Source: Sphingobium sp. OAS761 (GTDB lineage Bacteria > Pseudomonadota > Alphaproteobacteria > Sphingomonadales > Sphingomonadaceae). Taken from it: 64,000 nucleotides of DNA. Made by a program: the position numbers and the translations under genes. Location of the stretch: assembly GCF_024168485.1 (NCBI RefSeq), contig NZ_JALJVY010000001.1:1-64000 (forward strand), read 5' to 3'. Of the stretch, positions 25,096-33,179 are shown piece by piece. Each line of letters opens with the position of its first letter. Positions within the stretch are counted from its first letter, which is position 1. Under the pieces are notes generated by a model. The model worked only from the letters and a program-made list of their open reading frames with translations, was not told the origin of the DNA and ran no database searches.

Positions 25096-25796
25096 GCCTC
25101 GTCGGTTTCGCTGAGCTTCCAGTTGGGGTCCGCGCTGCGGATGTCGCGGGTGAAAGTCCAGATGTCGCGCGTGCCGATCGCGTCGGTCATCGATCCGGCG
25201 ACCACCGTGCCGTCCTTGTCGCGGGTGATGGCGGCGATGTCGGCTTCAAAGCGCAACGACAACTCGGCGATACGGCCGTTCAGCGCGGCTGAGACAATCT
25301 GCGCCTTCTCGATCCGCACCAGACGATTGTCCAGCACATGGCCCTCCGCCTCGCGCGCGGCGATCGCGTCTTCGAACGATGCAAGCACGTCGGTGTCGCA
25401 CAACCATGCCAGTTCGTCCCGGTCGCCGCGCCAGAAGGCTTCGAGCACCATCTTGTAGGCGCTCTTGGCGCCTTCTACGAACTGCGGAACGTCGAAATTC
25501 CGATCCGCGCCGATCAGCGCCCTTACGCCCGCTTCGGCACCGGGGCCGACCAGGCCTTCGGACAGCCGCACCGAATCGCCGGCCGTTTCGACCGAGGTGC
25601 GGGGTTGCAGCACGGTCACCTTCGCGCGCTCCTCGGCCGGGCGCGGCGCGGGTTCCTGCTCGTGGCCGGTGCGCTTGCCGAGCACCGAATAGAGCCGCAG
25701 GGCCAGAAAGCCGGCGATCATGGCGAGGATCACGATAACGTACACGGGGGATAATACCCTTTGCTCAAACTCAGGTTCCATGGGCAACATAGGCAT
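25092..25796 (-). CDS. Tim44/TimA-like domain protein
   Basis: A protein of about 234 residues with one N-terminal transmembrane helix (VYVIVILAMIAGFLALRLYSVLG) and a C-terminal Tim44-like domain (from about residue 95). The domain includes DVPQFVEGAKSAYKMVLEAFWRGD and WTFTRDI. Related alphaproteobacterial TimA proteins are bacterial counterparts of the mitochondrial import component and are thought to act at the inner membrane. The start may be the ATG at 25796, 25790 or 25781; 25796 and 25790 share one GTGGAA signal. It is divergent from secB, an interesting pairing of two protein-export-related genes. Confidence 0.88.
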   Translation of the reverse strand: MPMLPMEPEFEQRVLSPVYVIVILAMIAGFLALRLYSVLGKRTGHEQEPAPRPAEERAKVTVLQPRTSVETAGDSVRLSEGLVGPGAEAGVRALIGADRNFDVPQFVEGAKSAYKMVLEAFWRGDRDELAWLCDTDVLASFEDAIAAREAEGHVLDNRLVRIEKAQIVSAALNGRIAELSLRFEADIAAITRDKDGTVVAGSMTDAIGTRDIWTFTRDIRSADPNWKLSETDEA

Positions 25797-25926
25797 GTTT
25801 CCACACAACTTCAAATAGCGGCTTTGTCCCGGTGCCATTGCCCTGTGCGCCCGCCCCTGCTAAGCGCGCGGGTCATTGGTCGCGGGGGCGTGCCGCCGCC
25901 GGACAAAAGGGGTTTAAGGACAGAAT

Positions 25927-26433
25927 ATGGCCGAAGAAGGCGATCATATCACCACCATCAACACCGGCGCCAACGGTGTCGACACGTCGCCGCAGATCGC
26001 GTTGATCAGTCAGTATGTGAAGGATTTGTCGTTCGAGAACCCGAACGCCCCGGCCGTCTACCAGTGGCAGGACCAGCCGCAGATCGACGTGCAGTTCAAC
26101 ATCGGCGCGGACAAGGTGAGCGACGATGTGGTCGAGGTCGCGCTGAAGATAGAGGTCAAGGCGGTCGCGCCGCAGGGCACCGCCTTTGCCGTGGAACTGC
26201 TTTACGCGGCGCTGTTCGGCATGCGCAACGTTCCTGAGGATCAGGTCCAACCCTTCATGCTGGCCGAAGCGCCGCGCCTCATCTTTCCCTTCGCCCGCCG
26301 CGTGCTGGCCGATGCGATCCGCGACGGCGGCTTTCCGCCGCTGCTGCTGGACCCGATCGATTTCGGCACGCTGTACATGCAGCAGGCCGAAGCGATGCAG
26401 ACCACGGCTGGCGAACCGGCAGGCCACGCCTGA
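25927..26433 (+). CDS. secB: Protein-export chaperone SecB
   Basis: A 168-residue SecB, the homotetrameric cytoplasmic chaperone that keeps precursors unfolded and delivers them to SecA. Family motifs are IALISQYVKDLSFENPNAP, the AFAVELLYAALFG strand, APRLIFPFARR and a C-terminal PPLLLDPIDFGTLY. Length is normal. The gene precedes murJ by 75 bases and is divergent from the Tim44-like gene. Confidence 0.96.
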   Translation: MAEEGDHITTINTGANGVDTSPQIALISQYVKDLSFENPNAPAVYQWQDQPQIDVQFNIGADKVSDDVVEVALKIEVKAVAPQGTAFAVELLYAALFGMRNVPEDQVQPFMLAEAPRLIFPFARRVLADAIRDGGFPPLLLDPIDFGTLYMQQAEAMQTTAGEPAGHA

Positions 26434-26508
26434 CGGCCATATGCGCCTGATCGCGGGTCGCCCGGGGGCAGCGATCGGCCCGGCCCGAACGGAACAGGGG
26501 GGCGTGCC

Positions 26509-28101
26509 ATGAACCTTGCCAAGGCGCTGGGTTCCGTCGGCGGGCTGACGCTGGCCAGCCGCGTGCTGGCGCTGGTGCGCGATTCGCTGGCGGCGCGCTA
26601 TGTCGGCGCGGGCTTCGCGTCGGACGCCTTCAACGGTGTCGCCTTCCGCCTGCCCAACATGTTTCGCGCGCTGTTCGCGGAAGGGGCCTTTTCCGCTGCC
26701 TTCATCCCGCTGTTCAACCGCAAGGCGGCGGGCGAGGGCGGATTGGCTGCGGCGCATGATTTCGCCGAGCGGGCGCTTGCGGTGCTGTTTCCCGTCCTTG
26801 TCCTCTTCACCCTGGCGCTCATCGTCGCGGCGTGGCCGGTGACATGGGCGCTGTCCGGGGGTTTCTCGCGACAGAATCCGACCGACGACCAGTTCGCCTT
26901 CGCCGTCACCCTGTCGCGCATCACCATCCCCTATCTGGCGCTCATTTCGCTGGCTTCGCTGCTGGGCGGCATCCTGAATTCGCTCGACCGCTTCTGGGTC
27001 AACGCGGCCGCGCCGATTCTGCTCAACCTGGCGATGATCCTGGGCCTGTGGCTGTTCCATGGCGCCGACGAATATGAAACCGCGCGGGTGCAGGCGATGT
27101 CGGTGACGGTCGGCGGCGCGCTGCAATTGCTGTGGCTGGTGCTGGCTTGCCGCGGAGCGGGGGTCAAGTTGCGCCTGCGCCGGCCGCGCTTCGACGGGGA
27201 TGTGCGCGAACTGCTGCGGCTGATCATCCCGGCCGCCGCCGGAGCCGGCGCGCAGCAGGTCAACCTGCTGGTATCGACTGCCCTGTCGGGATGGTTGCTG
27301 ACGTCGGGTTCCATCACCTACATCTATTATGCCGACCGGCTGAACCAGTTGCCGCTGGGCCTGATCGGCATCGGTCTTGGCACCATATTGCTGCCTACCA
27401 TTTCACGCATGCTGTCCAGGGGCGAGGAACAGGCGGCGATGGAAACGCAGAACCGGGGTATCGAACTGGCGCTGTTCCTGACGCTGCCGGCAACGGTCGC
27501 CTTCCTGACGGTGGCCGAACCGATCGTGCGCGGCCTGTTCCAATATGGTCGTTTCACCGCGGAGGATGCGCAGCGGTGCGGCTGGGCGCTGTCCGCCTTC
27601 TCGATCGGGCTGCCCGCCTATGTGCTCGTGAAGGTGCTGACGCCCGGCTATTACGCCCGGGGCGATACGAAGACGCCGGTGCGCTATGCGATGCTGTCGA
27701 TCCTGATCAACATTGCCGGCAACATCGCGCTGATCCCGACGCTGGGCCATGTCGGCCCGCCGCTGGCGACGGCCCTGTCCTCGACGGTCAATGTCGGCCT
27801 CTTGTACCTGACGCTGGTTCGGCGAGGCCATTTCGCCGCCGACGCGGGGCTGCGCGGGCGCCTGCCGCGCCTGGCCGTCGCCGCCCTGCTGATGGGCGCG
27901 GCGCTGTGGGCGGGGGAGGGGCTGCTGGACCCTTGGCTGTCGGGCGCGATGATCCAGCGTTATGTCGCGCTCGCGGTGCTTGTCGGCGCGGGTGTCGCGC
28001 TGTACGGGCTGGCCTGTTTCGTGACCGGCGCCTACCGGCTTTCCGACCTGCGGGCGCTGATGCGCCGGCGCGGCGCCCCCGCAACTGACAAGAATGGATA
28101 G
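26509..28101 (+). CDS. murJ: Lipid II flippase MurJ
   Basis: A 530-residue polytopic membrane protein of the MviN/MurJ family, which flips the lipid II peptidoglycan precursor to the periplasmic side. About 14 hydrophobic helices are visible. Signatures are SRVLALVRDSLAARYVGAG near the N-terminus, FRLPNMFRALFAEGAFSAAFIPLF, YYADRLNQLPLGLIGIGLGTILLPTISR and the ALSAFSIGLPAYVLVKVLTPGYYARGDTKTPV region with conserved basic residues. It is followed almost directly by trpS. Confidence 0.96.
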   Translation: MNLAKALGSVGGLTLASRVLALVRDSLAARYVGAGFASDAFNGVAFRLPNMFRALFAEGAFSAAFIPLFNRKAAGEGGLAAAHDFAERALAVLFPVLVLFTLALIVAAWPVTWALSGGFSRQNPTDDQFAFAVTLSRITIPYLALISLASLLGGILNSLDRFWVNAAAPILLNLAMILGLWLFHGADEYETARVQAMSVTVGGALQLLWLVLACRGAGVKLRLRRPRFDGDVRELLRLIIPAAAGAGAQQVNLLVSTALSGWLLTSGSITYIYYADRLNQLPLGLIGIGLGTILLPTISRMLSRGEEQAAMETQNRGIELALFLTLPATVAFLTVAEPIVRGLFQYGRFTAEDAQRCGWALSAFSIGLPAYVLVKVLTPGYYARGDTKTPVRYAMLSILINIAGNIALIPTLGHVGPPLATALSSTVNVGLLYLTLVRRGHFAADAGLRGRLPRLAVAALLMGAALWAGEGLLDPWLSGAMIQRYVALAVLVGAGVALYGLACFVTGAYRLSDLRALMRRRGAPATDKNG

Positions 28102-28105
28102 AAGA

Positions 28106-29110
28106 ATGCGCGTCCTTTCCGGCATCCAGCCTACCGGCAATCTGCACCTTGGCAACTACCTCGGTGCGATCCGCAACTGGGTGCGGATGCAGGACGACAT
28201 GAGCGGCGATTCGCGCTGCTTCTTCTTTCTGGCCGACCTGCATTCGATCAGCGTGCACGAAGGGCGGGAACAGCGTCTGGCCAATGTCCGCGACATGACT
28301 GCCGCGCTGATCGCCTGCGGGATCGATCCGGACCGGTCGGTCCTGTTCAACCAGGCGCGCGTGCCCGCCCATGCCGAACTGTGCTGGCTGCTGAACGGCA
28401 CCGCGCGGATCGGCTGGCTGAACCGCATGACCCAGTTCAAGGACAAGGCTGGCAAGAATCGCGAGAGCGCGAGCGTGGGCCTCTATGTCTATCCGGTGCT
28501 TCAGGCCGCCGACGTGCTGCTCTATCAGGCGACCCATGTGCCGGTGGGGGAGGACCAGAAGCAGCATCTGGAACTGACCCGCGATGTCGCGCTCAAGTTC
28601 AACACCGATTTCGGCGTCGACCTGTTCACCCTGCCCGAACCCTATATTCCCAAGGAATCGGCGCGGATCATGTCGTTGCGCGACGGATCGGCGAAAATGT
28701 CCAAGTCCGACCCCAGCGACATGAGCCGGATCAACCTGTCCGACGACGACGACATGCTGGCGCAAAAGATCCGCAAGGCCAAGACCGATCCCGAACCGCT
28801 GCCGGGCGAGGCGGCCGGCCTGGAAGGTCGGCCCGAGGCGCAGAATCTGATCGGCATCTACGCGACCCTGGCCGACATGACGCCCGATGCGGTCTGCGCG
28901 CAGTTCGGCGGGCAGGGTTTCGGCGCGTTCAAGCCCGCCATGGCCGATCTGGTGGTGGCGAAGATCGGGCCGATCCGCGACCGCTATGTGGCGTTGCGCG
29001 ACGACCATGCCGCGCTCGACGCGATCCTGGAAAAGGGCGCGGCCAAGGCGGCGGAAGCGGCGGCACCAACCTTGCGCGGGGCCTATGATGCGATGGGCCT
29101 GATGCGCTGA
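28106..29110 (+). CDS. trpS: Tryptophan-tRNA ligase
   Basis: A 334-residue class I aminoacyl-tRNA synthetase charging tRNA-Trp. The HIGH-like motif is TGNLHLGNYLGA and the KMSKS motif is AKMSKSDPSD. Other family blocks are FFFLADLHSI, NRMTQFKDKAG and YPVLQAADVLLYQ. The ATG at 28106 follows the murJ stop by four bases; the ATG at 28094, inside murJ, would add four residues and cannot be excluded. No leader peptide or T-box was seen. The 180 bases to 29290 hold no confident signal. Confidence 0.96.
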   Translation: MRVLSGIQPTGNLHLGNYLGAIRNWVRMQDDMSGDSRCFFFLADLHSISVHEGREQRLANVRDMTAALIACGIDPDRSVLFNQARVPAHAELCWLLNGTARIGWLNRMTQFKDKAGKNRESASVGLYVYPVLQAADVLLYQATHVPVGEDQKQHLELTRDVALKFNTDFGVDLFTLPEPYIPKESARIMSLRDGSAKMSKSDPSDMSRINLSDDDDMLAQKIRKAKTDPEPLPGEAAGLEGRPEAQNLIGIYATLADMTPDAVCAQFGGQGFGAFKPAMADLVVAKIGPIRDRYVALRDDHAALDAILEKGAAKAAEAAAPTLRGAYDAMGLMR

Positions 29111-29290
29111 CCCCCAGCGTGCGTTGAACGTCATGACGGTTTGACGCGTCCGGCGGCGTCCTAGCGCTGACGGAACATGGTTTTTGCGCCCGTTCGGGCA
29201 GTTCGCGCGTTCAAACGATGTTCAGTTGCCATTTGCTATTGCAAGCGGCAAGATGAACCTAGGCGCAATGCCTGTCACAGGACGCAAAAA

Positions 29291-29950
29291 ATGACCCGTT
29301 TCAACAAGATCGGCCTGATCGCGGCGCCAGCGCTGGCGTTGATGGCGCTGTCCGGCTGTGCCACGCCGTTCAAGGCCGATGTCGCCCGTTTCCAGCAATT
29401 GCCCGCCCCCGCCGGGCAGAGTTTCGCCGTCGTCGCCGACGATCCGAAGCTGGCAGGCGGGCTGGAGTTCTCCCATTATGCCGATCTTGTCGGCCAGCGC
29501 TTGTCGCAGACCGGCTACGTCGCCGCCACCGACCCGGCCAGCGCCGACCTGATCGTGCGCGTCGCCTATGATGTCGACAATGGCCGGGAAAAGGTGCGCT
29601 CGACCGGTTACGGCGGACCCGACCCCTTCTATAGCGGCTTTTACGGCGGCTGGGGCTGGCGCGGCCGCTGGGCGCGCCCCTGGGGCTATGGCTTCTACGA
29701 TCCGTGGCTGTTCGGGCCGGGCGGCTACAGCGACGTGACCAGCTATACGGTCTACACCAGCGATCTCAGCATGAAGATTGACCGCGCGGCCGACAATCGC
29801 CGCCTGTTCGAGGGCAAGGCGAGCGCCCAGTCGCTGTCGAACAAGCTGACCTATCTGGTCCCGAATCTGATTGACGCGATGTTCACGAATTTTCCCGGCC
29901 AGAACGGGGAAAGCGTGAAGATCACCTTGCCGCCCGAAAAGAAGGGCTGA
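29291..29950 (+). CDS. DUF4136 lipoprotein
   Basis: A 219-residue lipoprotein with a lipobox in MALSGCATP at residue about 21. The rest fits the DUF4136 family: an ATDPASADLIVRVAYDV-like segment, a glycine/aromatic-rich stretch (FYSGFYGGWGWRGRWARPWGYGFYDPW split over about residues 110-140) and a C-terminal VPNLIDAMFTNFPGQNG. Probable location is the outer membrane, inner face. Function unknown. A terminator hairpin lies at 29993. Confidence 0.82.
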   Translation: MTRFNKIGLIAAPALALMALSGCATPFKADVARFQQLPAPAGQSFAVVADDPKLAGGLEFSHYADLVGQRLSQTGYVAATDPASADLIVRVAYDVDNGREKVRSTGYGGPDPFYSGFYGGWGWRGRWARPWGYGFYDPWLFGPGGYSDVTSYTVYTSDLSMKIDRAADNRRLFEGKASAQSLSNKLTYLVPNLIDAMFTNFPGQNGESVKITLPPEKKG

Positions 29951-29992
29951 TCAGGACAGGCTTCGGGTCGGCTTCCGGCACGACCCCGCCAG

Positions 29993-30024
29993 GCCCGGCC
30001 GTCCGCAGGGATGCGCCGGGCTTT
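29993..30024 (+). terminator. Terminator after the DUF4136 gene
   Basis: GCCCGGC (29993-29999) pairs with GCCGGGC (30015-30021) over a 15-base loop, followed by TTTCCT. It lies between convergent genes. Confidence 0.55.
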
Positions 30025-30065
30025 CCTGTATGGACGCGGTGCATTTCGGCCCGTCCCGGCCCCGG

Positions 30066-30617
30066 TCAGTTGTTCCGTTGCGGCACGGTGAAGGTGCCCG
30101 ACACGCGGCCGCTGGGGCTGGTGCCCGCGCCCGTTCCGCCGGAAGACCGTCCGTCGACCGTCGTGCGACCGCTGTTGAGATCCATGACCAGTCGCCCGCC
30201 GGTCAGCCGGTTCGAACCCTGGGTCAGCGCGACATTGCCGAGCATGGTGATAAGCTTGGCATTGAGGTCGTAGATGGCGACATTGCCGCGCGCGGTCTGG
30301 TCGGCCTTGGTGACGACGACGTTGCCCGACGCATCGATCCGGTCGATCTGGATACCGCTGGTGTCCGACCCGCCAGGCTGGTTGCGGTATGCGACCGTCA
30401 TGCGGGCGGCGTTCAGTGTCATGCCCGCCTGCGTTACCACGACATTGCCGGACACGACGACTCGGTCGGCGCGGTCCTGCACCTCGATCCGGTCGGCGGT
30501 GAAGTTCACCGGGGCGTTGCTGTCATGATTGCGGAATACCTGGGCGTCCGCGCCGGCGATCATCACGCCGGCGGCGCCGGCGATTCCGGTGGTCAGCAGG
30601 ATGAGGGTGCGTTTCAT
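30066..30617 (-). CDS. lptA: Lipopolysaccharide transport periplasmic protein LptA
   Basis: A 183-residue periplasmic OstA-domain protein that bridges the inner and outer membranes in lipopolysaccharide transport. A signal peptide (residues 1-25, ending AGADA) is followed by the beta-jellyroll repeats: FTADRIEVQDRADRVVVSGNVVVTQ, then ASGNVVVTKADQTARGNVAIYD and LGNVALTQGSNRLTGGRLVMDL. The C-terminal 30 residues are Gly/Ser-rich. Its start overlaps the lptC stop by one base (TGATG). lptB, which usually follows, is absent here. Confidence 0.93.
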   Translation of the reverse strand: MKRTLILLTTGIAGAAGVMIAGADAQVFRNHDSNAPVNFTADRIEVQDRADRVVVSGNVVVTQAGMTLNAARMTVAYRNQPGGSDTSGIQIDRIDASGNVVVTKADQTARGNVAIYDLNAKLITMLGNVALTQGSNRLTGGRLVMDLNSGRTTVDGRSSGGTGAGTSPSGRVSGTFTVPQRNN

Positions 30618-31264
30618 CAGTTCCGCCCTTTGAGGCCATTTTGTTCGATGCGCAAGCGGGCGCGACCATTGAGCGTCACCGTCCGCGCATTCATGTCCGC
30701 TTCCAGATGGTCGGCGCTGAACGTGCCGATCGGGATGCGCCCGTCGACACGGCCCGCGCTTCGCATTCGCCGGCTGGTGAGGTCAACGCCCACGTCGCGG
30801 GTCGTCAGGCGATAGCCGCCCGCCGCCTGGAACTGGACCGGTCCGTCGATCGCCACCTTCTCGCTGTCCATGTCATAGCGGCCCTTCTGCGCGGTCAGCA
30901 CGGCTGGGCCGTCCGACATCAGGATGCGGGCGGACATGTCGTTAAGGTCGACGATCGGCTCACGCGAGCTTTTCTGCACCGCCGAACCCGCGCGCAGCGA
31001 AAAGGGCTGTCCCTTGCTGTCCTCGCCGCGATACAGCGCCTCGCTCACGCGCATCCGTTCCTTCGCCACCTCGACCTTGTTCTTGTCCAGCACGAAGCTG
31101 ACCTTGTCGCCGTTAGTGAAGGGCGCCATCGCCAGCAACGCGCTGAGCACGCCGACCGCCACGGGCAGCCAGTTCTTGAGCAGCGCGACCAGCCGGTCAT
31201 GGCTGCCCCCCGGCCGCGCCCAGTGGCGGCGCGCATGGCGTTGCTGATCGGCCTGGACGGACAT
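30617..31264 (-). CDS. lptC: LPS export ABC transporter periplasmic protein LptC
   Basis: A 215-residue single-pass inner membrane protein. The transmembrane helix is at residues about 27-47 (NWLPVAVGVLSALLAMAP), followed by a periplasmic LptC jellyroll. It passes LPS from the LptBFG transporter to LptA. It is translationally coupled to lptA and lies 26 bases downstream of the RNase D-like gene, the usual order rnd-lptC-lptA of alphaproteobacteria. Confidence 0.92.
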   Translation of the reverse strand: MSVQADQQRHARRHWARPGGSHDRLVALLKNWLPVAVGVLSALLAMAPFTNGDKVSFVLDKNKVEVAKERMRVSEALYRGEDSKGQPFSLRAGSAVQKSSREPIVDLNDMSARILMSDGPAVLTAQKGRYDMDSEKVAIDGPVQFQAAGGYRLTTRDVGVDLTSRRMRSAGRVDGRIPIGTFSADHLEADMNARTVTLNGRARLRIEQNGLKGRN

Positions 31265-31290
31265 GGCTGCTCGGTCGGTCCTCTACCTGC

Positions 31291-31908
31291 TCACATATGC
31301 GCGAAGATGTCGATCTCCGGCCATCCCGCCAGATCCAGTTCGGCGCGGTGCGGCAGGAAATCGAAACAGGCCTGTGCCAGTTCCATGCGACCTTCGCGCA
31401 GAAGGCGCTTGTCCAGTTCGGCCTTCAGCTGGTGCAGGAAGCGCACGTCCGACGCGGCGTAATCCTTCTGCGCGTCCGACAGGACAGGGCTGCCCCAGTC
31501 GCTCGATTGCTGCTGCTTGCTGATGTCCTGTCCCAACAATTCGCGCACCAGTTCCTTCAGGCCATGCCGGTCGGTATAGGTGCGCACCAGCCGGGAGGCG
31601 ATCTTGGTGCAATATACGGGCGCGGCGACGACGCCCAGATAATGTTTGATAGCGGCAATGTCGAAACGGCCGAAATGATAGAGCTTCAGCCGTTCGGGAT
31701 CGGCGAGCACGGCTTTCAGGTTCGGCGCGGCATAATCGCTGCCCGGACTGAAACGGACCAGATGCTCGTCGCCCTTGCCGTCGCTGATCTGGACGACGCA
31801 CAGGCGGTCGCGGGGCGTGATCAACCCCATGGTTTCGGTATCGACGGCGATCGGACCTGGCGCAAGCACGCCGGCGGGCAGATCTTCTTCATGAAAATGG
31901 ACGGTCAT
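31291..31908 (-). CDS. Ribonuclease D-like 3'-5' exonuclease
   Basis: A 205-residue protein with a single DEDD exonuclease domain. The catalytic acidic residues are in VDTETMGL (DE), the LKLYHFGRFD segment (D) and YAASDVRFLHQL (Y-x3-D type). There is no HRDC domain, so it is shorter than E. coli RNase D, as usual for this alphaproteobacterial group, whose role is in RNA 3'-end processing. The ATG at 31908 is set by a strong GAGGGAGG three bases further upstream than the start spacer; an ATG at 31944 is less likely. It precedes lptC. Confidence 0.9.
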   Translation of the reverse strand: MTVHFHEEDLPAGVLAPGPIAVDTETMGLITPRDRLCVVQISDGKGDEHLVRFSPGSDYAAPNLKAVLADPERLKLYHFGRFDIAAIKHYLGVVAAPVYCTKIASRLVRTYTDRHGLKELVRELLGQDISKQQQSSDWGSPVLSDAQKDYAASDVRFLHQLKAELDKRLLREGRMELAQACFDFLPHRAELDLAGWPEIDIFAHM

Positions 31909-32168
31909 GATCCTCCCTCTATGGCCAAACGGCGTGCGCCGCAATCTGGCCTTTGCAGGCGCGCAAATAAGCGACGAACATCGCTGGAAATGCGTCGATC
32001 GGGGAAAAGGAACGGAACATGACCGTTGCCATGAAAATCATTCGCGCTGCCTTGAAAAGTTGTTATAGTGAGTCCCAAACCGCGGCTTTGGCGGTGGATT
32101 CTGCATGTCATTCGCCCGACATGTTTGTCCGACTCAAATTGGGGCGAAGCGAAAGTGACTAACAGGGC

Positions 32169-33014
32169 ATGAGTTTTGACAGAGGGCGCCGCGGCGGGCG
32201 CGGCAAGGACAAGCGCGACAGTTTCGGCGACGAAGGTTTCTACGATCAGGGCGGCCGTGGTGGCTTTGGCGGTGGCTTCGAAGGCGGTGGCTTTGGAGGC
32301 GGTGATCGCGGCGGCTTCGGCGGTGGCGGCGGTGACCGCGGCGGCTTTGGCGGCGGCAACCGGGGCGGTGGCTTCGGCGGCGGCGGTGGTGGCGGCGGCT
32401 TTGGCGGCGGCAACCGGGGCGGCGGCTTTGGCGGCGGCGGTGGTGGCGGCGGCTTCGGCGGCGGTCGCGGCATGCCTGCGCAGGTCGTCGGCGAAGGCCA
32501 GGGCGTCGTCAAATTCTTCAATGGCCAGAAGGGTTTTGGCTTTATCGTCCGTGACGATGGCGGCGAAGACGTGTTCGTACACATCAGCGCGGTCGAGCAG
32601 GCCGGCCTGACCGGTCTTGCCGAAGGGCAGCCGCTCGGCTTCACCCTCGTGGATCGCGGCGGCAAGGTGTCGGCGACCGACCTCAAGATCGAGGGCGAAC
32701 CGCTCCCCGTCACCGATCGCGCGCCCCCGCGCGAACCGCGCGGCGGCGGCTTCGGTGCTCCGGGCGGCGATCGCGGCCCGCAGCGCCAGCTGACCGGCGA
32801 GCGCGCCAGCGGCACGGTCAAGTTCTTCAACGCCATGAAGGGCTTCGGCTTCATTCAGCGCGATGACGGCCAGCCTGACGCGTTCGTGCACATCAGCGCG
32901 GTCGAGCGGGCGGGCATGGCGGCCCTGAACGAAGGCGACCGCCTTGACTTCGAACTGGAAGTCGATCGCCGCGGTAAATATGCGGCGGTCAATCTCCAGT
33001 CGAAAGCCGACTGA
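32169..33014 (+). CDS. Double cold-shock-domain protein with glycine/RGG-rich N-terminus
   Basis: A 281-residue RNA/DNA-binding protein. Residues 1-100 are a low-complexity region of FGGG, GGNRGG and GGDRGG repeats with scattered Arg and Phe. Two cold shock domains follow: residues about 110-175 (VVKFFNGQKGFGFIVRDDG and VFVHISAVE) and 216-278 (TVKFFNAMKGFGFIQRDDG and AFVHISAVE). Both RNP1 and RNP2 motifs are intact. A second glycine/proline/arginine linker separates them. Such proteins bind single-stranded nucleic acid and melt RNA structure. About 220 bases separate it from the divergent RNase D gene, leaving space for a long cold-shock-type leader; no specific element was confirmed there. 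A strong terminator follows. Confidence 0.9.
   Translation: MSFDRGRRGGRGKDKRDSFGDEGFYDQGGRGGFGGGFEGGGFGGGDRGGFGGGGGDRGGFGGGNRGGGFGGGGGGGGFGGGNRGGGFGGGGGGGGFGGGRGMPAQVVGEGQGVVKFFNGQKGFGFIVRDDGGEDVFVHISAVEQAGLTGLAEGQPLGFTLVDRGGKVSATDLKIEGEPLPVTDRAPPREPRGGGFGAPGGDRGPQRQLTGERASGTVKFFNAMKGFGFIQRDDGQPDAFVHISAVERAGMAALNEGDRLDFELEVDRRGKYAAVNLQSKAD
32358..32465 (+). repeat. Two tandem 54-base coding repeats in the glycine-rich region
   Basis: Codons 64-81 and 82-99 encode the same 18 residues (NRGGGF, eight G, FGGG). The DNA copies differ only at synonymous positions (for example TTC/TTT). This points to recent duplication or slippage in a GGC-rich tract. Confidence 0.8.
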
Positions 33015-33053
33015 CGCAAAGCCGGAATCATCCCTGTTCAGGGGAGAGGATGA

Positions 33054-33084
33054 AAAGGGTCGCCCCCACGGGGCGGCCCTTTTT
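33054..33084 (+). terminator. Strong rho-independent terminator after the cold shock gene
   Basis: AAAGGG-T-CGCCCC pairs with GGGGCG-G-CCCTTT (one T-G wobble) over a three-base loop and runs into five Ts. Confidence 0.88.
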
Positions 33085-33179
33085 GCTGGCCGCGATTCAT
33101 GACCGGCTTTGTAAGTACACCCTCTCGCGACCGTACATTAGCCTGGGAAGCGTTCAGTTTTTTCCTTGGGGGGGCGAGC

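Noticed and set aside
29171..29198. GGAAC-N15-GTT, resembling an EcfG (general stress sigma factor) promoter upstream of the DUF4136 lipoprotein
   Set aside because: The spacer is one to two bases shorter than the usual 16-17, and no second case supports it.
32026..32070. TTGCCA/TTGAAA and TATAGT elements upstream of the cold shock gene as a promoter
   Set aside because: No pair has a 16-18 base spacing, so a promoter cannot be assigned with confidence.
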